A DNA stretch of 64,000 bases. Origin: Coptis chinensis (Eukaryota > Streptophyta > Magnoliopsida > Ranunculales > Ranunculaceae). The position numbers were made by a program, and so were the translations under genes. Shown one piece after another: positions 45,359 through 57,437 of this stretch. The stretch is from contig CM027384.1 of NCBI GenBank assembly GCA_015680905.1, forward strand, positions 69,819,001-69,883,000, given 5' to 3'. The notes beneath the pieces were generated by a model. That model searched no databases, was not told the DNA's origin, and worked only from the letters and a program-made list of their open reading frames with translations. How positions within the stretch are numbered: the stretch's first letter is position 1; the number at the start of each line of letters is the position of its first letter.

Positions 45359-46931
45359 TGACCAGCTTCTTTTTGTGTATGTAGATGGTGTATGGTCGTT
45401 GAACAAAACAGAAGCGTATCAAAACCTAATTATCCCTCAATAAATAAAGAATGAGTAGGGTATCATTCCACTTTTAAGTGTATATTATGTGAAGGATAGG
45501 ACTGGAAAGGGGGTTTAAGGGATTTAAAAACTATGACTGTAGAGATTTTAGATTCTAATGCTAAACTAAACTAAATTAACTAAACTATTGAGAATTTATA
45601 AGAGAGGGAATTCAAGAGATTAGAATCCACCAATACTTTTAATCTATGACTTCGCTTCTTATGGTTGTTCTTACAAGTAGACTACAATTAGGCAATCGGC
45701 GAGTGCCGATGCCCTCTGGATGAAACATCGTTAACAATTAACTCTACTTAAGGTTGTTCCTATGTTTATGCTATTAATATCTTCTTTTCGTTTTATGTAA
45801 GCTCGGGCAGCCATTCAATGTATTACCGAGAGTAACATCAAGGAGTACTTCCTAATAGTATGCCATTCAATGAATCACCACTTAAGGCAAACACAAAGAA
45901 TACTTCCCCTAGGCAGCCACTCCCTGAGCTACCCCTTCTAAGGCAACACAAAGAATACTTCCCTAACTCTAAAGGACTATACTACTAGAAGAAAAGTAAA
46001 GAACACTAGCATGATATTAATATTGCAAAACATAAACCCTATTCTATTCTTCCATCCCCTGGTGTGGGCAATGGAACTAATAACTAAAAACATAAAGAAC
46101 TAACATGATTGAATAACACCATGAACCAGAAGAATCATTAAACCTTAAGCACTGGCTTCATCTCCTCCCTTGAAGGAGAAGATTAGCCTTCCATAGAGAA
46201 GGAAGAACACGAAGAACGAGAAGAAGAAGAGTCGAAGAACATAATACTAGAAAGACTAATTTATTAAGACTCAGCTAGTTAAAACCGATATTTTATTATT
46301 AATCTCTCTCTGCCTCAAGTTCTGGAGACAAGAATATAAGTGAATTGGCAAATTACATGAGGCACTTAGGTCCTCTATTTATAGAGGTTACAATGAGCTC
46401 TAGAAGCATTCCAAACCATCATTTGTTTCCTAATACAAATAGACTTCTTTCGAAGTCCAACTTCGTCTCCAAAACTGAGAAGGAATTGCCTACAGTGTCA
46501 ATCCATGCATCTAGACGCACTATTCATGCATCTCAGACGCGATTAATGCGTCTGGACGCTCGATCCATGCGTCCCAGATGCATTAGCCGATTTTGTCTCT
46601 TCTGCTCTATCCTTCTATCCTCTTTTGCGGGCTTTGGTCTAAGCAACGAATTCTTTGGCCTTGGGCTTCCAAATAGGCTTTAAAATAGGTCCAAGTCGCA
46701 TCTTTAATAGCTCCAATTCCTTGGCCTTCTCCATGATTGTCCATGGGCTTCCCATGTGATCCTTAATGCTCCGAATTGCTCTGTTTTACCCCTTTTTCTC
46801 TAATATTCCACAAAACTCTCTCTTTCACTTATAGAATCATAAAACACAACTTACAAACACTATTAGTCTACTAAGATGGCTAAACAAGAGGCATAATCGA
46901 GAGTTAAATAGCACTTTTTGAGCACTTATCA
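45359..46931 (-). repeat. Element F: 3' LTR (1573 bp)
   Basis: Minus strand starts TGATAAGTGCTCAAAAAG (46931) and ends GAAGCTGGTCA (45359). The TATA box CCTCTATAAATAGAGG (minus) is at about 46374-46389. A palindrome array lies at 46505-46580. Paired with 53159-54624 by close similarity. Contains A-rich internal tandem blocks (CACAAAGAATACTTCCC twice, 45892-45963). Confidence 0.9.
46505..46580. promoter_or_regulatory. Palindrome array upstream of the F 3' LTR TATA box
   Basis: Four tandem palindromes about 20 bp apart: GCATCTAGACGC, GCATCTCAGACGC, GCGTCTGGACGC, GCGTCCCAGATGC. They are aligned with those of the other two LTR copies. CpG-dense, in contrast to the surrounding AT-rich LTR. Confidence 0.7.
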
Positions 46932-48932
46932 CAACTCCCAACTAGCATTTTGCTAGTCTCTTAGCAAATAAGATAAAAAAAAATAGATAAGTGATCAAAA
47001 TCACATCCTAATAACAAAAATAAAATCCTAACTCATTTTCGCAGGCATCGCGATTGCATTTACCATATGCAACAAGGTTTTAAACCTTTATGTTCCCCAA
47101 AAAGGACGAGTTATAGTCTCGTGAGGGTTTTCAGGTGATATACCCACAAAATCAATCAATAGCATGTTCAAGAATGATAGTATTTTTTAGAGAGAGAAAT
47201 TCCTTACCCACTTAGTGCTTACTCCAACAGATAGTCTCCATTGCTAACTACATTACTGCAAAGACTCATAAATTATGATGGGATATAGTAAAAATTGACA
47301 AAATTCTTAATCAAGGCTTATGTGTGTACTTAGTAAATCTCCTATACTCTCCTATCCAAGAAACGGAATCCCTAGTTTACCATAGGTAGATAATCTCAAC
47401 CTTCAATCCTCACCGGTCATACTCTCAGAAAAGAATCTCTTAGAAGATGGTATACTATTTTACATCATGTATGTGGGGAAAAAAATAATGCATACGAACA
47501 TCCCACATACTACCTTGAAAAATAGACTTCTGAATAAAAGTAGTCTCATGGAAAGAATGTCAATCATATATGAAGTGTCGGGTCCTTCACTTTAGCATCC
47601 TCTCACCTATTCTAGACTTTGTACCATACTGTAATGATAAGTCATGGGTTGTAACTTGGCTTGGGTATTGTTTTATGAAGGAAAGGTAAAAAAAAAATCT
47701 AAGGTTGTTTCTGAAAAACACTAAGAGTTTTGCTTCATTCTTTGGAAGATTTCTTCAAATTCTGTATTGCAGAGAAAATTATTCCTTTGTCTTAGCTTTT
47801 CCATCCATTCAGTTCAACTTTTTTTTTATTTTTTTTTAAAACTCAGTGGTATATCCTTGATTAGTACTGGATATGCTTGTTTTCCACTAGCTTCTTTCAC
47901 TTAGAATAGAATGATGGTCTTCATTTTATCTCTCTAGTATTTCCTTGTAATATTCCTTTTGTGCTATTTCTTCCTCTTTGTGCCCCTTGTATTCTCAGAA
48001 ACATATGGATATGGCTGATAAAGATTTTGGCTATACTCCTTGTCTGGAGTTGGGTAACGGGTAAAGGGTTTTATGAAAGAAAATGGCTTATTGTAAGGCT
48101 CAAAAGGGTTTAACATGATGGTCCTACTAGGTGGGATAAAGGCTGAATGGGTTCACTACTTGACTTATCAGTATGATACTCTGTTTCAAATAGACTACAA
48201 GACCTAATGGCTATCTCCCCAGTTGATGTCACTTCGTTATTAACCAAATCAACAAATAATGAGACTATATTACAACGACATAAAGAACTGAAAGATGTTG
48301 AGTCACTAAGACTCGGATTTTTTGTAAGAACTCTCCAAAGAATGGGTATAAAGCTCAAGTCTCACGAGCTAAGTCTAAAAATTCTACTTCCAGTTTACTA
48401 GGGGTTCAAATCTCTCTTCTAGCAAAAGTACACAAAACTGACCAAGTATTATGGTGGTGCCTTGATAAAGAATTCTATCAACAAGAACTATGTCCGAGCA
48501 TAATAAATAGTCTAAGCGGTAATGAAATCAATAATATCAACTATCTATCAAACTCAACACTAAGAAGTATAGTATATATATCCCAGACTCATCATTAAAA
48601 TTCATTTTTCTCATGCTACTGATATAGAAACAAAAATATTTTTGTTTTTGAAAACTAATTTTCGAAATTCATTTCTCAAGTACACCCTCCCCCTACTTAT
48701 GCATGCATTGACCTCAATGTATAAATAAGTAAATGAAATGGATGAGAAAAAGGTAGGATATTACCATTGATGCCGAATATCAGAATTAGTTCAAGAAACA
48801 AATTTTTAGGTCTTTTTACGTCTGATCCCCAAGACGTAATGTGAGTCTTTTAAAGTTAGATTCTCAAGACTTTGAGTCCTTTATAGTCAGATCCTCAAGA
48901 CTTTTGAGTCCTTTATAGTCAGATCCTCAAGA
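46932..48932. other. Element F: 3' non-coding region with the 26-nt motif in four copies
   Basis: No integrase or ORFx/ORFy homology recognised. Four copies of the 26-nt motif lie at 48810-48835, 48845-48870, 48876-48901 and 48908-48933, in the same sense as in B and C. The conserved block upstream of the 3' LTR (CGCGATTGCATTTACCATATG and the ACGAG-TTATAGT-CTCGT hairpin) is at 47049-47122. The middle part is AT-rich and otherwise featureless. Confidence 0.65.
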
Positions 48933-50078
48933 CTAGTATTCCCACCCACTAGGTTCCACTTTGTAGGAATTCTTCTGATCTCTCTCAGCATGTGATTGAC
49001 AAAAATATACCTTGTACCAACAATTTTCTCTTAATGACTGTAACCCAGGACAAGTTTCAGAATGGCAATTCTTACAGCAACCTAGCTTACTTCCTGTAGA
49101 CATTTTCTCTTGATCTACTAGAATTCCTTCCTTTGAAACTTGGTGACCCAACACTATCCCTTCCTTTACCATGAAGTGGCACTTTTCCCAGTTCAGAACT
49201 AAGTTGGTATCGCAACAGCGTTTAAGGACTAAGGAGAGATGGTGTAGACAATCCTCAAAAGGACATGTGAATGTGGTCTTCTCTTGGTCCTCAGGGTGAA
49301 TATGGATCTGAAAATATCCTGAGTAACCATCAAGAAAGCAGTAGTAAGCTTGTCCAGCTAATCTTTCTAACATTTGATCGATGAAAAGCAATGGAAAATG
49401 ATCTTTCCTTGATACGCTATTCAACTTCCTGTAATCGATGCAAACTCTCCATCCAGTCTGAATCCTGGTTGGAATCAACTCATTGTTCTCATTCTCGATT
49501 ACTGTGGTTCCGGACTTCTTTGGCACAACTTGAACTGGACTAACCCATTGACTATCAGAAATAGGGTAGATAATGTCAGTGTTAAGAAGTTTGACGACCT
49601 CTTGCTTAAAAGTCTTGGAATCCTCTTCCAAATGAATCCTATGTTGAACTATCATAGGGCTGATCCCCTTGATATCATCAATTATCCAACCTATAGATGA
49701 CTTGTATTCCTTTAAAAGTGCTACTAACCTGGATTCCTGCTCCTCAGTCAAATTTGATGCAATGATTATTGGGTAGGTTCCCAAATCTCCCAAGAAAACA
49801 TACTTGAGTGTAGACGGCAAAGGCTTTAATTCTAGCTTAGGCAGCTCCTTCTTAAGCTCTTTAGATGGTCCATCAGGCATAGGCGATCCAAACTTTTCTT
49901 TGAACTTGCTGTCATCCATGATAGGTGATGAATCCAAAATTGCATTGATTTCCTCGACACTAAATTCCTCACAGTCTGAGTCTATCAGAGCTTTCAACAA
50001 CTCGTCAGCAAGATATGAATGAGTAAGATAATCCTGTGCTAACGCTTTAATCATGCATACCTCATTCACAACATACAC
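48933..50078 (-). pseudogene. Element F: reverse transcriptase (Athila type)
   Basis: A 381-codon frame. It begins with an acidic linker (MIKALAQDYLTHSYLADELL, CEEFSVEEINAILDSSP), then the connector KYVFLGDLGTYPIIIASNLT, EYKSSIGWIIDDIKGISP. RT blocks are VSPVQVVPKKSGTTVIENEN, GWRVCIDYRKLNSVSRKDHF, QAYYCFLDGYSGYFQIHIHP, and WEKCHFMVKEGIVLGHQVSK. The CFLDGYSGYFQI block is the Athila RT signature. It is one of the better preserved frames in the window but not a whole polymerase. Confidence 0.88.
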
Positions 50079-50234
50079 CTCCTGTGGTTGCTATAACGTA
50101 TGGAAAATATTGGTTTCGACTCTCATATTACCAAAGGATAACGTCATATTACCATTTCGACAGTTGATGAATGCATTTGCAGTGGCCAAGAATGGTCTAC
50201 CTAGAATGATTGGTATCTGCCTACCAGATGTAGG

Positions 50235-50891
50235 TTATGTGTCTAGTACTATGAAATCAACCGGATAATAGAAATCTTCGATCTTGACTATGACGTCTTC
50301 AATTATTCCTTTAAGTATCTTTACTGATCTATCTACCAACTGTAAAGTAACATCAGTCGGTTTAAAATCCTTCAAGCCTAACTTCTCGTAGACAAAATAT
50401 GGTAGAAGATTCACACTAGCACCCAAATCTAATAAAGCTTGCTCCTCCAAAGAATCTCCAATTCTGCATGTAACAGTTGGACTTCCAGGATCTTTCGGTT
50501 TCCACAACCGCTAGATTCGTAGAGGGTACGATGAACATCTTTGATCGATAAAAGCTTCTTTTCGAATGTTGGTCTTCTTCTTCACTAGATCTTTCACGAA
50601 CTTGGCATACGAGGGAACTTGCTTGATGGTGGTCAGAAATGGGATATTAATATGCAAATTCTGAAATACATCGCAAATCTCCTTATACTGGTCATCCTTC
50701 CTGGTATTCACTAGTTTTGAAGGAAACGGTGCTTGCAGATTCTTCAATATCGGTTCTCTTCTTTCGGCTTTGGTTGGCTTGGTAACAGATAGTAGAGTGA
50801 CAGGTGGAGTCACTCGTGATGGCTTCTTCTTACTTATGTCCACAGTAGTTCCTTCAACTTCTTTTGCAACAGTTTCTTCAGCAGGTGGCAC
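50235..50891 (-). pseudogene. Element F: gag tail and aspartic protease
   Basis: 50511-50891 carries the Athila pre-protease block (YKEICDVFQNLHINIPFLTT, VPSYAKFVKDLV). 50235-50507 is the protease: PTVTCRIGDSLEEQALLDLG, SVNLLPYFVYEKLGLKDFKP, VTLQLVDRSVKILKGIIEDV, YPVDFIVLDT. Order and spacing match C 24153-25140. Fossil. Confidence 0.85.
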
Positions 50892-52502
50892 AACACTAGT
50901 ATATCTGGAATGTTAGAATTGGGTGGGATGGTGGGGACATAAGTTACCTTAGGCTCCACAGAATCTTTTCCTGGTTCATAGACAATCTTGTTATCAACTT
51001 TCTTGCCTGACCTCAGAGTGGTGACATCATTAACTTGGTCATTCGACTGATTAATCTCCAGGTTATCCACCTGCAGGACACCTCTTCCTTTCGGATTTGG
51101 CTCCGGCTTGCTCTGTAATGCTCCTTTCGATCTTTCCGTCAAGGCGGCAGCGATTTGCCCTATCTGGCCTTGAATGACACTAAATTTACTCTCCAACTTC
51201 TGGGTTCTTTGATTTGTCTGTTTCAGCTCATTGACAATGGTGGTGATAGCTTCTTCCAGATGTGGGATAACTGCTTTGCTTTCGACCGGTAGGGACAATA
51301 TATCCACTCATAAGATCGATACTAACTCTCTCGTTTGTGTTGGCCCGGTATTGCCGGGTTCTGGTATGATTTGTTGATTTACGTATGGTTTCGGCGGTTT
51401 TGGAACCGATCATCGGGTTATTACGCATCGATTTGGTGATTTGAATTTCGGAGGAAAATTCCTCGATTTGTATTTTGTGGCTTCCAATAATTTTGTCCCC
51501 CGATTGAACCGGGTTATTTCTTCCTAAAGAGTTGATACTACATGCCTGCGCATTAGTATCCGGATAATCTGAACACTCTTGAGTGGTGTGGCCTTCCTCA
51601 GAACATAGCTCACAAATGGCACAACAAGGCTTGGTTGGCTGAGGTTTAGCTTGGAAATTGTTTGCTTTTGGAGGATTCATAGAGAACTGATCAAACTTCT
51701 CGTTCAGAGTTTCAAGTCCTGTTGATAGGCTTGCCATAATTGATAGCATTGCTTGATTTGGGTCTTCTTGAATTTGGTTGCCAAATTGCTTCGGCACCCC
51801 CTCCACTCTAGCTACGTCCTCGTTGCTAGTACTCCATTGTTGAGTGTCTTCAGCTAAATTCTCGAGAAAGTTGTAGGCTTCCTCTCCATTCAATGATGTA
51901 AACTTACCTTGATGCATTGACTGTATCATCTGCTTGTTCATAGTAGAAAGTCCTCAAAAGAAAAAATGAGCCAGTGTGCTCTTATCATAACCATGATGTA
52001 GACATGAGACTAGCAGATTATTAAATTTCTCCCAGCTCTGATGATATTCTTCAGTCACCTTCCCTTTGAAATTGTTGATGGCTTGCTGCATGGCATCTGT
52101 CTTTTGGGCTGGGTAGAACTTGTTCATAAACTTTGTTCTCAACTTCTCCCAGTTATTGATTAAATTGATCAGCTGTGCAGTTAACCATTCGGATGCTTTA
52201 CCTTCGAGTGAGAGTGGAAAAAGAATTAACTTGATACTCTCATCCCCGATATTACGGTTCTTGAAAGTTCGAGGATCGATAGAAATTTGTTCATGTGAAC
52301 ATAAAATTGAACATTAATGCGAACCATTGAACTTTGGAAGCATAGAGATTACTGATGCTCTAAGTTCAAACTGGTTAGCTTCTATCTCTGGAAAAACAAT
52401 ACTGCTTGGTGGGTCTCCAATGATTGGTGAATAGAAATCACTCAGCTTCTTCCTCTGTTGTGCTTGCATGGGAGGGATAGCTTCAGGATTATTGGTGTCC
52501 AA
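50834..52502 (-). pseudogene. Element F: gag
   Basis: The frame opens at about 52502 (MDTNNPEAIPPM), with the head block SDFYSPIIGDPPSSIVFPEI, FELRASVISMLPKFNGSH. The capsid core shows LILFPLSLEGKASEWLTAQL, TKFMNKFYPAQKTDAM, YHQSWEKFNNLLVSCLHHGY, and the next frame FTSLNGEEAYNFLENLAEDT. A zinc knuckle CELCSEEGHTTQEC (C-x2-C-x4-H-x4-C) lies near 51575-51615. A coiled stretch follows (51180-51240: ELKQTNQRTQKLESKF), then TTLRSGKKVDN. Fossil, several breaks. Confidence 0.85.
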
Positions 52503-53158
52503 AACACCTCAATCATTGCGTGCGGCCATTGTATCAATCTCGTCTAGTATTCTTGTGAGTCGGTTGGTAAACCTTGTCCACTGTTGTGTTCTTACTAGAT
52601 GATGATATGGACGACGGGGCATACACTAGAAAATGCTATGCGAAAATAACGAAAAACTATCCTACTATGCTTGAATAGTATGCAATTATTCTAAGTTATA
52701 CTAAAATGTAAAACTACTTTCCTTCAATTGGGTTGGGTTTTGCAGCTAGTATCTCACCCGTTGTCTAAAGTTGTCTCTTCTAGGGTTATGGTGAATCACT
52801 TGGATTGCTTAAGTATCACTGCCCATAGACGATAGTCCGTTTGTCAAGATTCAGACAAGAAACACTAAAGTTTGATATTTCACTGTGTTGGCTTACAACT
52901 TCAATTGTTGAAAAGGTCCTAAATGTAATTATACTAGAAAGCAATAAAACTAAACTATGATGCAACTATACTAAGAAAGCAATAAAAAGAATGAAGATTA
53001 AACTAACCTGGATGGTAGATCTTGTCTTCGAGATGTCCTCAAGCTTCTTTCTTTCTTAAAAGGATGGATGATGCGGCTAAAATTACCTTAATATCCAAAG
53101 TTCTAATCTTGAAAGAAAATGTTAAACATAAACAACTTAAAACGGCAGCGACACCATT
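52503..53158 (-). promoter_or_regulatory. Element F: primer-binding site and leader
   Basis: Directly inside the 5' LTR the minus strand reads AATGGTGTCGCTGCCG (53143-53158), an Athila-type tRNA-Asp-like primer site. A non-coding leader of about 600 nt runs to gag and contains no recognised structure. Confidence 0.75.
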
Positions 53159-54624
53159 TGACCAGCTTCTTTTTGTGTATGTAGATGGTGTTTGGTTGTT
53201 GAACAAAACAGAAGCATATCAAAACCTAATTATCCCTCAATAAGTAAAGGATGAGTAGGGTATCGCTCCACTTTTAAGTGTATGTTATGTGAAGGACAGG
53301 ACTGGAAAGGGGGTTTAAGGGATTTAAAAACTATGATTGTAGAGATTTTAGATTCTAATGCTAAACTAAACTAAATTAACTAAACTATTGAGAATTTATA
53401 AGAGAGGGAATTCAAGATATTAGAATCCACCAATACTTTTAATCTATGACCTTCTGCTTCATGGTTGTTCTTACAAGTAGACTACAATTAGGCAATCGAG
53501 CGAGTGCCGATGCCCTCTTGGATGAAACATCGTTAACAATTAACTCTACTTAAGGTTGTTCCTATGTTTATGCTATTAATATCTTCTTTCCTTTTATGTA
53601 AGCTCGGGTAGCCATTCAATGTATTACCAAGAGTAACATCAAGGAGTACTTCCTAATAGGGCGGCCATTTAATAAATCACCACTTAAGGCAAACACAAAG
53701 AATACTTCCCCTAGGGAGCCACTCCCTGAGCTACCCCTTCTAAGGCAACACAAAGAATACTTCCCTAACTCTAAAGGACTATACTACTAGAAGAAAAGTG
53801 AAGAACACTAGCATGATATTAATATTGCAAAACATAAACCCTATTCTATACTTCCATCCCCTGGTGTGGACAATGGAACTAATAACTAAAAATATAAAGA
53901 ACTAACATGATTGAATAACACCATGAACTAGAAGAATCATTAAACCTTAAGCACTGGCTTCATCTCCTCCCTTGAAGGAGAAGATTAGCCTTCCATAGAG
54001 AAGGAAGAACATGAAGAACGAGAAGAAGAAGAGTCGATGAACATAAGACTAGAAAGACTAATTTATTAAGACTCAGCTAGTTAAAACCGATCTTTTATTA
54101 TTAATCTCTCTCTGCCTCAAGTTCTGGAGACAAGAATATAAGTGAATTAGCAAATTATATAAGGCACTTAGGTCCTCTATTTATAGAGGTTACAATGAGC
54201 TCTAGAAGCATTTCAAACCGTCATTTGTTTCCTAATACAAATAGACTTCTTTTAAAGTCCAACTTCGTCTCCAAAACTGAGAAGGAATTGGCTACAGTGT
54301 CGATCCATGCATCTGGACACACTATTCATGTGTCTCAGACACGTGATCAATGCGTTTGGACGCTCGATCCATGCGTCCCAGACGCGTTAGCCGATTTTGT
54401 CTCTTCTGCTCTATCCTTCTATCCTCTTTTGCGGGATTTGGTCCAAGCAACGAATCTTTTGGCCTTGGGCTTCCAAATAGGCTTTAAAATAGGTCTAAGT
54501 CGCATCTTTAATAGCTCCAATTCCTTGGCCTTCTCCATGATCTTCCACGGGCTTCCCTTGTGATCCTTAATGCTCCGAATTGCTCTGTTTTACCCCTTTT
54601 TCTCTAATATTCTACAAAACTCTC
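53159..54624 (-). repeat. Element F: 5' LTR, outer end missing
   Basis: Ends GAAGCTGGTCA (minus, 53159) next to the primer-binding site. Similarity to the other two LTRs of this type runs up to 54624, where the antisense gene of element G takes over. About 130 bp of the LTR start (TGATAAGTGC...) is therefore absent. TATA box (minus) at about 54174-54189. Confidence 0.88.
54305..54386. promoter_or_regulatory. Palindrome array upstream of the F 5' LTR TATA box
   Basis: Four tandem palindromes: GCATCTGGACAC, GTGTCTCAGACAC, GCGTTTGGACGC, GCGTCCCAGACGC. In the second, both arms differ from the homologous unit at 46505-46580 yet still pair. Confidence 0.7.
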
Positions 54625-54639
54625 ACTTGCCCCCGACTT

Positions 54640-56398
54640 TTCTCTGTTTAGGGTTAACACTGTGAACACTAGGCGCACAGTACTCTCTCCTCCTATAGAT
54701 CAAGATGCTGGTCTCCTTCCTCCTCCAGATCAGGACAAATCTTCTCTTAACACTAGAAGAAAGGGGAACCGTAAAGAGAAGAGTTCTATTATGACTTCTA
54801 GTGATGCTGCCACATCGGGTACAGTTTAGGAGCCTGATGTCAATGATGATTGTATAATCACTGGTAGGAGGGGACTTGAACTGCCGCACGGACTTCTGGC
54901 AGCTAGCAATTTTAAAAGGGGAAGTACGCGCGTCCAACCGCTTAAAGTCAAAGAGAACTGATTTTGCTCTTACTCCTGGTGTTGCACCCTCAAGTAAGAG
55001 AACCAAATTTCGTCTTCTATCTGTGGATGAAGAGACATCTTTTAAGGCTTTTGTGAATGTTCCAAGTAAGTTTTCTGAAAAAGTTACTGCACCACTACCA
55101 CTACCAGTTCCAGACTCTTTTCTAGGTTCTGAACAAGCTTGTGACCATGTACCGTTGACTGTTAATCCTTCCCTCCCCGATGACCGAAATGGGAAAGGCA
55201 TCATTGAGACGGCCACCGCAACTGTTGCTCTCCTTCCTCCTCGAGCTGATAGGAGGAGGAGGGCAGATAATATACCCTTCTCGCCAGAATCCCCAGACTC
55301 TCCTAAAAGAGAAATGATCGTGGAGATGAGGCGTTGGGGTGAGCTTCTCGTTACCAATAAACACTCAATTAATGATGTTGACATCGCGCTTGGAGTTCTG
55401 GAAGCTGTGTGACTTCCTATTGATAGAGCTGAAGCTAGTATGGCTGGTAGTTTGGATCTGTCATTTCACAGATCTGCCGTTTATCTTGCCAAGGTAAAAC
55501 TTCTTTCTCTATGCAATGTTATGTTTTTCTCATTGTGTTTCTTACACACCCTATATTCTTTTTCAGTTAGTGAATAACCTCTTAGCCATGAAAGAACCAA
55601 TCTTTGTGACCTCAGCTAGTATAGCTGCCAATGACATGGCCACTGGCAAGCTGAACTGGGCAAGAGAGGTTACTGAGAAAAGGGCTGAGGAACTGCAAAC
55701 CCATGTAGACCAACTTTTGGCCAGGGAGAAGAAGTCAGATGCTGGTTTCAGGAACATGAGAGAGACAATTGAAAACCTTCGAAACTCTCTAGACAAGGCC
55801 TAAAAAGGAGCTACCGAGGCTGCTTCTTAGAAAGTGAAATTCTTGGAACTGCGCTCCCAATTCACCACCCTGCAAGCAAAGCATGACCAAGTCCAGGGGT
55901 AGCTTCATCGTAGGAATACCGATATGAGAACCCTTGGCCAAGCCATTAATTACTCATATAAATGAAGTCATGACAGGCTATGAGAGGGCTCTCAAAGAGA
56001 AGTGTCTACGTTCTGAAAAGAAACCTGGTGATCTCTTGGCGGAGACCTCTGAGTTCTATTCCAAGGTGGTGCAGGAGGTAAAGAAATGGTCAGCTAAAAA
56101 TGCTATTCGCTTTACTCTAAGAGTACTTGATGTTTCTAAAGACTCCTTCAATGCAACCAAACAAGTTAAGTTTAAGGAGGCTATTGAGGCTACTGGGTAT
56201 GTTTCTCAAGTGGATGATCAGGGGCAAGTGACCAACCCTTTCATCTTATTTTCTAACCTGAATACCAGTATCACAGTGATTCAGAATGAACTTATACCTG
56301 ATGATTCCTCATCTTCTGGAGAAAACACCGATGATGACATGCCTGCTGTCCAGCTTCCTTTTTTGCTTGTGCCCATTTCCGGTGAATGTTCTGTTTAG
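54640..56398 (+). pseudogene. Element G: antisense gene (coiled-coil part)
   Basis: The counterpart of 40910-43450 with the N-terminal domain absent. Segments: DQDKSSLNTRRKGNRKEKSS, then at 54876-55412 LTPGVAPSSKRTKFRLLSVD and SPKREMIVEMRRWGELLVTN. Then come a GT-AG interval 55494-55566, a coiled-coil region (TEKRAEELQTHVDQLLAREK, TGYERALKEKCLRSEKKPGD), and the block NAIRFTLRVLDVSKDSFNAT with an acidic tail SSSGENTDDDMPAVQLPFLL ending at 56398. It is alignable over its whole length with E's copy. Cellular role unknown. Fossil, a few breaks. Confidence 0.72.
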
Positions 56399-57437
56399 CC
56401 TTCAACCGTCCTAGCCAATCCAACCGCACAATCAATTCCTGAGAGTGGTCTAGGAGTTCTTGATGCTGGTGCAACAACAAGTATTGATGCTGAATCGAAA
56501 TTCGATTATACCCCTGCTTAACAGGCTAAGTAAACACTTAGCTATTCAGTTCATGATTTAGAAAACATTTATTTTAAAACAATATTTCTATGGATCTATA
56601 ATATTGAGCTATGTTGCTCACATACTATTTACTTATTGAGTTCTGCAACTCTTCTATTTTTTGAATGCATTTAAAACATTCTATGTTATATAGCATATAA
56701 TGACATGAATTACTATGCATATTCTACCCTTGATGCCCCCAAAGTTCATTTGGAACAACAATAAGTGACCCTATTAGGCTTAATAGGTTAAATTAAGGCA
56801 TAACCAGAATCTGATCAGGATATCATGGGAGCCGTCCAAGTTTAACTGTAACTAAAAGTTCTATCGTAATAGAGAAATAGCGTCATGGAGGAGTCATATG
56901 TCTATGCGAAGGTAACTTGGTGCCTTGAGCACAACACTGTGTTTAATAACGATATGCCCTATTTATTTAAAAAATAAATAGGTTATCGCCAGAACAACAG
57001 TGGAGGAGTCTTCCTTAGCACAATCATAGAATGCAAGGAAATGACATACAGTTTGGATTCTCAAGAACACTATCTCTGGTTCCAAGTCAAGCTAGCATAC
57101 AGTTTATTGAACAGTTTGTGAGGTTAGATTCCCTAAAGGCTTAACCTATTGAGGATAATCTCAGTCTTAAAGAACTTGCATACAATTCATGCTACATGGG
57201 GACGAGAAGGGAACTGGCATACAATTCGGCATCTCCAAACTCAGTATTATCTCTGGTTCTAAAGCAAATTGGCATACAATATTTTTGAACAGATAGTGAA
57301 AAATTAATTCCCTAAAGGCTTAGTCCATTGTGGATAATAAATAAAGAGCTGACACAAGAAAAAATTCAATTACAAGGTGAGGAACTTTATTGATAAATGG
57401 AGAGAATAAATAATGCATAAAAAAGCATGAAATAACA
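56399..57437. other. Element G: 3' spacer with the 180-bp tandem repeats
   Basis: Non-coding. Repeats homologous to 39891-40240 lie at about 57030-57350 (landmark CCCTAAAGGCTTA near 57130 and again near 57309; CATACAATT blocks at 57179, 57218, 57270). A short GTTCCA..GCC-rich stretch near 56830-56990 also matches E 40320-40460. Nothing else recognised. Confidence 0.65.

Larger units (their letters stand above)
45359..54624 (-). mobile_element. Element F: Athila-type Ty3/gypsy retrotransposon
   Basis: Parts in minus order: 5' LTR 53159-54624 (outer end missing), primer-binding site 53143-53156, gag 50834-52502, protease 50235-50891, reverse transcriptase 48933-50078, non-coding 46932-48932, 3' LTR 45359-46931. 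Integrase and ORFx/ORFy are not recognised. It is broken, with large missing blocks and several smaller breaks. Over the first 300 bp the two LTRs differ at about a dozen sites by eye (about 96% alike), suggesting insertion in the last few million years if ordinary plant rates apply. Left flank is CCATG; the right flank is lost. Confidence 0.85.

Noticed and set aside
48810-48933. The regularly spaced 26-nt repeats as a CRISPR-like array or a hammerhead ribozyme
   Set aside because: Spacers are only 4-10 nt and the sequence is plant retroelement DNA; the conserved CTGAC lacks the rest of a hammerhead core.
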